DNA of 5,505 nucleotides from Lachnospiraceae bacterium (GTDB lineage Bacteria > Bacillota > Clostridia > Lachnospirales > Lachnospiraceae): contig CAAFNG010000399.1 of NCBI GenBank assembly GCA_900764225.1, forward strand, positions 1-5,505. The letters run 5' to 3'. Every line of letters begins with the position of its first letter. Within the stretch, counting starts at the first letter, position 1. The notes beneath the pieces are model-generated. The model was not told where the DNA came from. It made no database searches and saw only the letters and a list, made by a program, of their open reading frames with translations. Position numbers and translations under genes: made by a program. Positions 1 through 5,505 of the stretch are shown piece after piece.

Positions 1-3000
1 CACCTGTCGGTGTAGACTTGGAAGACTGTCCGCCTGTATTGGAGTAAACCTCTGTATCGAATACCATAACGTTGATGTCGCGTCCGCTTGCAAGAACATG
101 GTCAACACCACCGAATCCGATATCGTAAGCCCATCCGTCACCACCGAAGATCCACTGGGATTTCTTGGAGAGGAAGTCTTTCTGTGCAAGGATCTCGTTA
201 GCCTTGTCACATCCGCAAGCCTCAAGAGCTGCAACGAGTTTCTCTGTAGCTGCACCGTTTGTTGCGCCTACAGCGTAAGTATCCAGCCATTCCTGACCAG
301 CTGCCTTAACATCCTCGTTTGTTCCGTTAGCTACAAGGTCTTCGATCTTCTCTTTCAGACCGCCACGGATCGCACGCTGTGCAAGAAGCATACCATAACC
401 GAACTCTGCGTTATCCTCGAACAGAGAGTTTGACCATGCAGGTCCCTGTCCCTTAGCGTTTGTTGTGTATGGTGTAGATGGTGAAGAGTTACCCCAGATA
501 GAGGAACATCCTGTAGCATTTGCAATGTACATTCTGTCACCAAAGAGCTGTGTGATCAGCTTAGCGTATGGTGTCTCACCACAACCTGCACAAGCGCCGG
601 AGAACTCAAGGAGCGGCTGTTTGAACTGGCTGCCTTTTACAGTTGTCTCTTTATATTTAGCGATAACGTCTTCCTTCTGAGGAAGTGTTACACCGTAATC
701 GAAGTATTTCTGCTCTTCTGCGTTAGCTTCAAGTGGAGCCATCTCAAGAGCTTTGTTGCCTTTCTTTCCTGGGCAGACATTCGCACAGGAACCACATCCT
801 GTACAGTCAAGAGCTGATACAGTCATTGTGAATGTATAGTCTTTCATTCCTGTAAGTGGAAGTGTCTTGATTCCCTCTGGTGCGTTAGCTGTCTCATCTG
901 CTGTCATTGCAACCGGACGGATTGCAGCATGCGGGCAGACATATGCACAGCGGTTACACTGGATACAGTTGTCCGGAACCCATACAGGAACATTAACTGC
1001 GATACCACGTTTCTCATATGCAGCTGTTCCGGATGGTGTTGTACCATCTACATAATCCTTGAATGCAGATACCGGGAGGCTGTTACCTTCCTGAGCATTG
1101 ATCTTGCACTGGATGTTGTTTACGAAGTCCTGAGCTTCCTGAGCACCGTGGGATGCGTGAGACATGAAGAGTCCCTCGTCCTCAGCGTTCTTCCAGCTCT
1201 CCGGAACCTGAACCTCTACGACCTGCTTAGCGCCGGCATCAATAGCTGCCCAGTTCTTCTTAACAACGTCATCACCCTTACGTCCGTAAGTAGCTTTAGC
1301 AGCTGCCTTCATAAGCTCGATAGCCTGCTCCTCAGGAATGATTCCTGTAAGTTTGAAGAATGCGGACTGAAGGATTGTGTTGATACGTGTCGGTCCCATG
1401 CCAGTCTCAATACCGATCTTAACACCGTCGATGGTGTAGAATTTGATATTGTGGTTAGCGATGAATGCTTTAACCTGTCCCGGAAGATGTTTCTCGAGTC
1501 CTTCCATATCCCATGCACAGTTCAGAAGGAATGTACCTCCGTCAACAAGCTCCTGTACCATGTTATATTTGTTAACATAGGACGGATTATGACATGCAAC
1601 GAAGTTAGCCTTGTGGATAAGGTATGTGGATTTGATCGGTTTCTTACCGAAACGAAGGTGAGACATTGTAACACCGCCGGACTTCTTGGAGTCATAATCG
1701 AAGTAAGCCTGAGCGTACATGTCTGTGTTGTCACCGATGATCTTGATGGAGTTCTTGTTAGCACCTACAGTACCATCAGCTCCAAGTCCCCAGAACTTGC
1801 AGTTTGTTGTTCCCTCTGGTGTTGTAACAAGTGGTGCACCTGTCTCAAGAGAAAGGTTTGTAACATCATCAACGATACCGATTGTAAATTTCTCTTTCTC
1901 AGTGTTCTCGTATACTGCTACGATCTGTGCAGGTGTTGTATCTTTGGAACCAAGTCCGTAACGTCCTGTAAAGATCTTAACATCACTGAACTTGCTGTCA
2001 CGAAGAGCTGCAACAACATCAAGATACAGAGGCTCGCCAAGTGCTCCTGGCTCTTTTGTTCTGTCAAGAACAGAGATCTGCTTAACTGTATCCGGAATTG
2101 CATCGATAAGAGCCTGTGCACAGAATGGTCTGTAAAGACGAACTTTAACAACACCGACTTTCTTGCCAGCTGCCATAAGGTAATCGATTGTCTCCTCGAT
2201 TGTATCGTTTACGGAACCCATAGCTACGATGATGTGCTCAGCGTCAGCAGCTCCGTAGTAGTTGAACAGTTTGTAGTCTGTTCCGATCTTCTCGTTAACC
2301 TTGTCCATATACTCCTGAACAACTGCTGGAAGAGCGTCATAATATGGGTTACATGCCTCTCTTGCCTGGAAGAAGATATCCGGGTTCTGAGCAGAACCTC
2401 TCTGACATGGATGATTCGGGTTCAGAGCACGGTTACGGAACTCTGCGATAGCATCCATATCTGCCATATCTTTCAGATCTTCATAATCCCAGGTCTCAAT
2501 CTTCTGGATCTCGTGGGATGTACGGAATCCATCGAAGAAGTTGATGAACGGAACTTTTCCTTTGATTGCTGCAAGATGAGCAACCGGTGTAAGGTCCATA
2601 ACCTCCTGTACGGAAGACTCGCAAAGCATTGCGCATCCAGTCTGACGACAGGCCATAACGTCGGAATGATCTCCGAAGATACAAAGTGCATGGGAAGCAA
2701 GTGCACGGGCAGATACGTTGATAACACCCGGAAGCTGCTCGCCAGCAATCTTGTAAAGGTTCGGGATCATAAGCAGAAGGCCCTGGGAAGCTGTATAAGT
2801 TGTAGTCAGGGCACCTGCTGCCAGAGAACCGTGAACAGCACCTGCTGCACCAGCCTCAGACTGCATCTCTGTAACCTGTACTTCCTGTCCAAAGATGTTC
2901 TTTCTTCCCTGAGTTGCCCACTCGTCTGTTGCCTCAGCCATTACAGATGAAGGGGTAATCGGGTAAATAGCAGCTACATCAGAAAAAGCGTATGATGCAT

Positions 3001-3046
3001 GAGCGGCTGCATGGTTACCATCCATGGTTTTCATCTTTCTTGCCAT
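1..3046 (-). CDS. nifJ: Pyruvate:ferredoxin (flavodoxin) oxidoreductase, C-terminus cut by window edge
   Basis: Single-chain PFOR, a cytoplasmic enzyme that oxidises pyruvate and CoA to acetyl-CoA and CO2 and reduces ferredoxin or flavodoxin. Translation of the minus strand is open from ATG 3046-3044 to the left edge (1015 full codons; family usually about 1170-1230). Seen: N-terminal YPITPSS with Thr31, Glu64 in SEAGAAGA, and Arg114 in SARALASHA, at the same numbers as I recall for Desulfovibrio africanus PFOR active-site residues. Two ferredoxin-type 4Fe-4S motifs follow, Cys694/697/700/704 (CIQCNRCAYVCP) and Cys748/751/754/758 (CTGCGSCANVCP). Cys819/822 (CAGCGE) and Cys847 are three ligands of the proximal cluster; the fourth lies beyond the edge. 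The thiamine-diphosphate motif runs from GDG (969-971) to NTGG (Asn1003). The start is fixed by a perfect TAAGGAGG 9 nt upstream. The gene has its own promoter. Identity is very secure; the nifJ symbol follows general usage, and a metabolic rather than nitrogen-fixation role is inferred. Confidence 0.98.
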   Translation of the reverse strand, partial: MARKMKTMDGNHAAAHASYAFSDVAAIYPITPSSVMAEATDEWATQGRKNIFGQEVQVTEMQSEAGAAGAVHGSLAAGALTTTYTASQGLLLMIPNLYKIAGEQLPGVINVSARALASHALCIFGDHSDVMACRQTGCAMLCESSVQEVMDLTPVAHLAAIKGKVPFINFFDGFRTSHEIQKIETWDYEDLKDMADMDAIAEFRNRALNPNHPCQRGSAQNPDIFFQAREACNPYYDALPAVVQEYMDKVNEKIGTDYKLFNYYGAADAEHIIVAMGSVNDTIEETIDYLMAAGKKVGVVKVRLYRPFCAQALIDAIPDTVKQISVLDRTKEPGALGEPLYLDVVAALRDSKFSDVKIFTGRYGLGSKDTTPAQIVAVYENTEKEKFTIGIVDDVTNLSLETGAPLVTTPEGTTNCKFWGLGADGTVGANKNSIKIIGDNTDMYAQAYFDYDSKKSGGVTMSHLRFGKKPIKSTYLIHKANFVACHNPSYVNKYNMVQELVDGGTFLLNCAWDMEGLEKHLPGQVKAFIANHNIKFYTIDGVKIGIETGMGPTRINTILQSAFFKLTGIIPEEQAIELMKAAAKATYGRKGDDVVKKNWAAIDAGAKQVVEVQVPESWKNAEDEGLFMSHASHGAQEAQDFVNNIQCKINAQEGNSLPVSAFKDYVDGTTPSGTAAYEKRGIAVNVPVWVPDNCIQCNRCAYVCPHAAIRPVAMTADETANAPEGIKTLPLTGMKDYTFTMTVSALDCTGCGSCANVCPGKKGNKALEMAPLEANAEEQKYFDYGVTLPQKEDVIAKYKETTVKGSQFKQPLLEFSGACAGCGETPYAKLITQLFGDRMYIANATGCSSIWGNSSPSTPYTTNAKGQGPAWSNSLFEDNAEFGYGMLLAQRAIRGGLKEKIEDLVANGTNEDVKAAGQEWLDTYAVGATNGAATEKLVAALEACGCDKANEILAQKDFLSKKSQWIFGGDGWAYDIGFGGVDHVLASGRDINVMVFDTEVYSNTGGQSSKSTPTG

Positions 3047-3055
3047 TTTTTAATT

Positions 3056-3063
3056 CCTCCTTA
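3056..3063 (-). promoter_or_regulatory. Strong Shine-Dalgarno of nifJ
   Basis: The minus strand reads TAAGGAGG, a full anti-16S complement, 9 nt before the ATG at 3046. It decides the start codon and suggests high translation, as expected for an abundant fermentation enzyme. Confidence 0.9.
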
Positions 3064-3072
3064 AAGGTTTGT

Positions 3073-3088
3073 TAAAAATATATTTTTA
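3073..3088. repeat. Perfect 16-bp AT palindrome in nifJ leader
   Basis: TAAAAATATATTTTTA is its own reverse complement. It lies between the hairpin and the ribosome binding site of nifJ, and its last five bases are shared with the hairpin arm. It could be an operator half or only AT-rich leader sequence. It does not match the Rex consensus (TTGTTAA-N4-TTAACAA) beyond a TTGTTAA-like edge at 3069-3075. Confidence 0.5.
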
Positions 3089-3107
3089 GACTTGCGGAAG
3101 CCTAAAA
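3084..3107 (-). promoter_or_regulatory. Stem-loop in the nifJ 5' leader
   Basis: On the minus strand the arms TTTTAGGCTT and AAGTCTAAAA flank the tetraloop CCGC. All ten positions pair, one as G-U. The stem starts roughly 5 nt after the predicted transcription start. An A/T-alternating stretch and five T residues follow several bases later, so this is not a clean terminator. An mRNA-stabilising 5' hairpin, a weak attenuator or a DNA operator are all possible. The structure is seen; the role is inferred. Confidence 0.6.
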
Positions 3108-3118
3108 TTCCATTGGTT

Positions 3119-3147
3119 ATTATATCATACATTCCCAGCAATGTCCA
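3119..3147 (-). promoter_or_regulatory. Sigma-A promoter of nifJ with extended -10
   Basis: On the minus strand the -35 box TGGACA (3142-3147, 5/6 to TTGACA) is separated by exactly 17 bp from a consensus TATAAT (3119-3124). The -10 is preceded by TGA, making TGATATAAT, an extended -10. The expected transcription start is near 3112, giving a leader of about 65 nt. The promoter lies downstream of the Rrf2-gene terminator, so nifJ can be transcribed on its own. Confidence 0.8.
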
Positions 3148-3195
3148 TTTTCTTTCATCTATTTTTGTACATTATCAGAAACAAACGTTGTTATC

Positions 3196-3213
3196 TTTTT
3201 GACAAATCAAAAA
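3196..3213. repeat. Inverted repeat upstream of the nifJ promoter
   Basis: The arms TTTTTGA (3196-3202) and TCAAAAA (3207-3213) are perfect complements around CAAA. The centre lies about 58 bp upstream of the nifJ -35 box, and the right arm overlaps the tail of the terminator. It is a possible regulator site. It resembles, but does not fit, the Fnr/Crp pattern, because only 4 bp rather than 6 separate TTGA from TCAA. It may simply be the poly-T tail of the terminator meeting an A-rich partner. Confidence 0.35.
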
Positions 3214-3254
3214 AGAGCCCTCCGGAAAAATTACTGTCCGGATAAGCTCTTTTT
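3209..3254 (-). terminator. Rho-independent terminator after the Rrf2 gene
   Basis: Transcribed leftward, GAGC (3249-3246) pairs with GCTC (3218-3215), flanked by A and T runs that extend the stem to 9 bp. Inside, two copies of TCCGGA (3237-3242 and 3221-3226) form a GC-rich inner stem around a 10-nt loop. A run of six T residues follows on the minus strand. It sits about 50 nt past the TGA of the Rrf2 gene. The A run on the other side makes it potentially bidirectional. Confidence 0.85.
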
Positions 3255-3305
3255 CACTCATATGTCTGTATCTCTCCTGCTCAGTCTGCCCTGACTTATA
3301 ATCAA

Positions 3306-3719
3306 TCACTCGGCATCCTTTCCAAAAAGATCCTGCATGGATTTTCGCCGGAGCATTGTCCATAATTCATCCTGAATATTCTTCAGCTCATCATGGGCAT
3401 GACAGGGAACACCATTCTGTCCGTTTCTGACACATTCACATCTGCCATTCAGGCATTCAATAATCGACATATCGGAATCGATCGCCGTATATATATCATA
3501 TAACGTCAGCTCCGCCGGGTCTTTCTTCAGAGCATAACCGCCATGAACTCCCCGGTATCCCTGAACGATCCCTGCGTTCTGAAGCTTTTTCAGTATCTTG
3601 TAGGCAAAAGGTGCTGTGATTGCTTCCCTCCCGCAGATATCACTGACACTCAAACGTGTCTCTCCCATTAGTGCGCGGACAACCCGCATCGCATAATCGC
3701 TTTCTCTGGTGATAAACAT
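3306..3719 (-). CDS. Rrf2-family transcriptional regulator, probable Fe-S sensor
   Basis: A 137-residue protein of typical Rrf2 length. It begins MFITRESDYAMRV, then has a winged helix-turn-helix with recognition helix around residues 35-49 and the wing GYRGVHGGYAL (54-64). A cysteine loop with Cys89, Cys94, Cys96 and Cys106 follows, then His107/His109 and a C-terminal dimerisation helix (about 108-132). Rrf2 proteins such as IscR and NsrR bind a 2Fe-2S or 4Fe-4S cluster through three cysteines of this loop plus one other residue; Asp8, the fourth ligand I recall in Streptomyces NsrR, is present here. An additional cysteine, Cys29, lies in the first helices. Start: ATG 3719-3717 with GAGG 6 nt upstream. 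It lies upstream of nifJ on the same strand but has its own terminator. Family assignment is firm; cluster type, signal (Fe-S status, NO, redox) and targets are inference. Confidence 0.93.
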   Translation of the reverse strand: MFITRESDYAMRVVRALMGETRLSVSDICGREAITAPFAYKILKKLQNAGIVQGYRGVHGGYALKKDPAELTLYDIYTAIDSDMSIIECLNGRCECVRNGQNGVPCHAHDELKNIQDELWTMLRRKSMQDLFGKDAE

Positions 3720-3762
3720 CTCTGACCTCTCTTCTGTTCAACTAAGCTGCTAAATTATGATG

Positions 3763-3862
3763 ATCTCCTGTTTTTATCATCACATACGTCAGTATAACGC
3801 ATTTTTTTCAATAATAAAAGGTTATTATTTTCCTGTATTTCATGATAATCTCCCTGTTTTTA
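3763..3862 (+). repeat. Imperfect direct repeats between divergent genes
   Basis: ATCTCCTGTTTTTA (3763-3776) recurs as ATCTCCCTGTTTTTA (3848-3862), differing only by one inserted C. A weaker relative, TTCCTGTATTTCA, lies at 3829-3841. The two best copies are 85 bp apart, about eight helical turns. They may be operator copies for the Rrf2 protein, or chance matches in T-rich DNA. The repeat is seen; the function is speculative. Confidence 0.35.
3791..3819 (-). promoter_or_regulatory. Weak candidate promoter of the Rrf2 gene
   Basis: On the minus strand TATACT (3791-3796) is a fair -10, with the poor -35 TTTTAT 17 bp upstream. It would give a leader of roughly 65 nt. A CATAAT at 3754-3759 is an alternative -10, also without a good -35. 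A weak core promoter would fit a low-abundance regulator. Low certainty. Confidence 0.25.
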
Positions 3863-3893
3863 CTTTATTTAATGTAAAAAGCAAAAATACAGC

Positions 3894-3921
3894 TTGCAAA
3901 TTTTCCAGTTTACGGTACAAT
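3894..3921 (+). promoter_or_regulatory. Candidate sigma-A promoter of the ABC-F gene
   Basis: TTGCAA (3894-3899, 4/6 to consensus) and TACAAT (3916-3921, 5/6) are separated by 16 bp. The predicted start near 3928 leaves a leader of about 50 nt before the ATG at 3978. It is the best-spaced hexamer pair found on the plus strand in this interval. Confidence 0.5.
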
Positions 3922-3977
3922 AAAGGACGATTATGTAATTGAAGCGATATTGATTATTTTGAAAAAAGAGGTATGAT

Positions 3978-5481
3978 ATGATTTCAGCAAACAACATCAC
4001 ACTGCGCGTTGGTAAAAAAGCGCTGTTTGAAGACGTTAACATCAAATTTACAGAAGGTAACTGTTATGGATTGATCGGCGCCAACGGCGCAGGTAAATCT
4101 ACATTCCTCAAGATTCTTTCCGGACAGCTCGAGCCGACCAAGGGCGATATCGTGATCACACCTGGCCAGAGGCTTTCTTTCCTGCAGCAGGATCACTTCA
4201 AGTATGATGCTTACCCGGTACTGGATACTGTTATCATGGGTAATGCCCGCCTTTACGAGATCATGAAAGAAAAAGAAGCCATCTATGCAAAAGAGGATTT
4301 CACAGACGAGGACGGAATCCGCGCCAGCGAGCTTGAGGGTGAATTTGCAGAGATGAACGGATGGGAAGCAGAATCCGATGCTGCTACTCTTCTCAATGGT
4401 CTTGGTGTTGACACAGAGTTCCACTACACACAGATGGCTGATCTGACCGGTAGTATGAAAGTCAAAGTTCTTCTTGCACAGGCACTTTTCGGAAACCCGG
4501 ATATCCTTCTTCTTGATGAGCCGACCAACCATCTGGATCTTCCGGCGATCGAATGGCTGGAAGAATTCCTAATCAACTTTGACAATACAGTCATCGTGGT
4601 ATCCCATGACCGTTATTTCCTGAACAAGGTCTGCACACATACCGCTGATATCGACTATGGTAAAATCCAGCTTTATGCCGGAAACTATGATTTCTGGTTC
4701 GAGTCCAGCCAGCTTCTTATCAAACAGATGAAAGAAGCAAACAAAAAGAAAGAGGAGAAGATTAAAGAACTTCAGGAGTTCATCTCCCGATTCAGCGCCA
4801 ATGCTTCCAAATCCAAGCAGGCAACTTCCCGTAAACGTGCCCTGGAGAAAATCCAGCTCGACGACATGCGTCCGTCCAGCCGTAAATACCCATACATCGA
4901 TTTCCGCCCGAACCGTGAGATCGGAAACGAGGTACTTATGGTCGAGAATCTTTCCAAGACCATTGATGGCGTTAAGGTTCTTGATAACATCTCTTTCACC
5001 CTCGGCCGCGAAGACAAAGTTGCTTTTGTAGGTGCCAACGAGCAGGCGATTACAACTTTCTTCAAGATCCTTACAGGTGAGATGGAGCCGGATGAAGGTA
5101 ACTATAAATGGGGTGTTACCACTTCCCAGGCATATTTCCCGAAGGACAACACACAGGAGTTCGACAATGACCTTACGATCACAGACTGGCTGACACAGTA
5201 CTCTGAGATCAAAGATGCGACCTATGTTCGTGGATTCCTTGGACGTATGCTCTTCCCTGGTGAAGATGGTGTGAAACGTGTCCGCGTTCTTTCCGGTGGC
5301 GAAAAAGTTCGCTGTCTTCTTTCCAAGATGATGATCTCCGGCGCCAACATCCTGATCCTGGATGAGCCGACCAACCATCTGGATATGGAATCCATCACAG
5401 CACTGAACAACGGACTGATCAAGTTCCCGGGCGTGATCCTTTTCGCTTCCCACGACCATCAGTTCGTACAGACAACAGCCA
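3978..5481 (+). CDS. ykpA: ABC-F family ATP-binding protein, YkpA/YbiT type, 3' end missing
   Basis: Soluble tandem ABC ATPase without membrane segments. ABC-F proteins act on the ribosome E-site, modulating translation; E. coli YbiT is the proteobacterial counterpart. Domain 1: Walker A GANGAGKST (34-42), Q-loop near Gln70/71, degenerate signature LTGSM (156-160), Walker B ILLLDEPTNHLD (176-187), SHDR switch (209-212). A charged, helical inter-domain linker (about 242-300), including SRFSANASKSKQATSRK, matches YkpA/YbiT as I remember them. Domain 2: Walker A position GANEQAITT (352-360, no Lys), canonical LSGGE (438-442), DEPTNHLD (462-469), SHDH (491-494). Start: ATG 3978 with GAGG 6 nt upstream; an in-frame stop at 3960-3962 excludes earlier starts. 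501 codons are genuine, versus about 540 in B. subtilis YkpA; the reading frame runs into adapter sequence after 5481, so an apparent continuation (SYTHLT) is artefact. Family is very secure; the exact symbol is less so. Confidence 0.95.
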
Positions 5482-5505
5482 CTGTCTCTTATACACATCT
5501 GACGC
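5482..5505. other. Nextera/Tn5 adapter contamination at contig end
   Basis: CTGTCTCTTATACACATCT (5482-5500) is the reverse complement of the 19-bp Tn5 mosaic end used in Nextera libraries. The following GACGC (5501-5505) is the start of the read-1 side adapter, as read in read-through orientation. Read on the minus strand, it encodes MCIRDS, a peptide known as an adapter artefact in metagenomic protein sets. The ABC-F homology stops exactly where this begins: the last genomic base, A5481, fits the first base of the Asn codon expected in YkpA. Not biological sequence. Confidence 0.97.

Larger units (their letters stand above)
3720..3977. other. Divergent intergenic region, AT-rich
   Basis: 258 bp between the Rrf2 gene (leftward) and the ABC-F gene (rightward). 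No credible coding region or RNA gene is seen. It carries the ribosome binding sites of both genes, a plausible rightward promoter, a weak leftward promoter candidate and imperfect copies of a CCTGTTTTTA-like element. It is long enough to hold autoregulatory operators for the Rrf2 protein. Confidence 0.7.

Noticed and set aside
929..2950. A 673-codon open frame on the plus strand opposite nifJ
   Set aside because: It lies entirely antisense to a well-conserved PFOR. Its translation is Cys/Ser/Leu/Val-rich with no recognisable domain, and no ribosome binding site was evident. It is best explained by codon bias in nifJ, which avoids TTA, CTA and TCA in that phase.
3069..3088. Rex (NADH-responsive repressor) operator upstream of nifJ
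   Set aside because: Only the left half resembles TTGTTAA; the right half (ATTTTTAGA) does not provide TTAACAA at the required spacing.
3175..3363. Small minus-strand frame of 62 codons across the terminator
   Set aside because: It overlaps the Rrf2 gene in another frame and the terminator hairpin; no ribosome binding site or family resemblance.
3973..3981. Two-codon upstream ORF (ATG ATA TGA) overlapping the ABC-F start
   Set aside because: Its ATG is only one base from the GAGG of the Shine-Dalgarno, too close for initiation, so it is probably chance. The ATG at 3978 has proper spacing.
3984..4532. A 182-codon open frame on the minus strand
   Set aside because: Antisense shadow of the first ATPase domain of the ABC-F gene, with no independent support.
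4569..5498. A 309-codon open frame on the minus strand beginning MCIRDS
   Set aside because: The start lies in Nextera adapter and the rest is antisense to the ABC-F gene; MCIRDS is a known adapter artefact.
5482..5500. Possible Tn5/IS50 transposon end
   Set aside because: The 19-bp sequence is the engineered mosaic end followed by adapter bases at the very contig edge, with no transposase and no target duplication visible.

Overview
The window looks like a fragment of a chromosome from an anaerobic Firmicute, most likely a Clostridia/Lachnospiraceae-type gut bacterium. The clues are a single-chain pyruvate:ferredoxin oxidoreductase, an Rrf2 regulator with a cysteine-rich loop, a Bacillus YkpA-like ABC-F protein, strong AGGAGG-type ribosome binding sites and AT-rich intergenic DNA. 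The genus is inference. It appears to come from an Illumina/Nextera (meta)genome assembly, because the last 24 bases are sequencing adapter.

Layout. (1) Positions 1-3046, minus strand: nifJ (PFOR), open at the left edge, with 1015 complete codons present and the C-terminal part missing. (2) Positions 3047-3305: a regulatory interval. It holds the nifJ Shine-Dalgarno site, an AT palindrome overlapping a 10-bp hairpin in the leader, a near-consensus sigma-A promoter with an extended -10, a second inverted repeat, and a Rho-independent terminator for the upstream gene. (3) Positions 3306-3719, minus strand: an Rrf2-family winged-helix regulator with a probable Fe-S ligand set. (4) Positions 3720-3977: a divergent intergenic region with a plausible promoter for the rightward gene and imperfect copies of a short repeat. 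(5) Positions 3978-5481, plus strand: an ABC-F ATPase of the YkpA/YbiT type, truncated about 40 residues before its expected end. (6) Positions 5482-5505: Tn5/Nextera adapter, not genomic.

How the genes may relate. PFOR is the central pyruvate-oxidising enzyme of fermentative anaerobes and is rich in oxygen-labile Fe-S clusters. An Fe-S-type Rrf2 regulator encoded immediately upstream on the same strand is a reasonable candidate for controlling it, but the terminator and the separate nifJ promoter show they are not a simple operon. The ABC-F gene is divergent and is probably functionally unrelated (translation). I see no mobile element, CRISPR array, RNA gene or clearly novel system. The observations most worth a second look are the adapter, the asymmetric ATP sites of the ABC-F protein, the nifJ leader structure and the ligand pattern of the Rrf2 protein.
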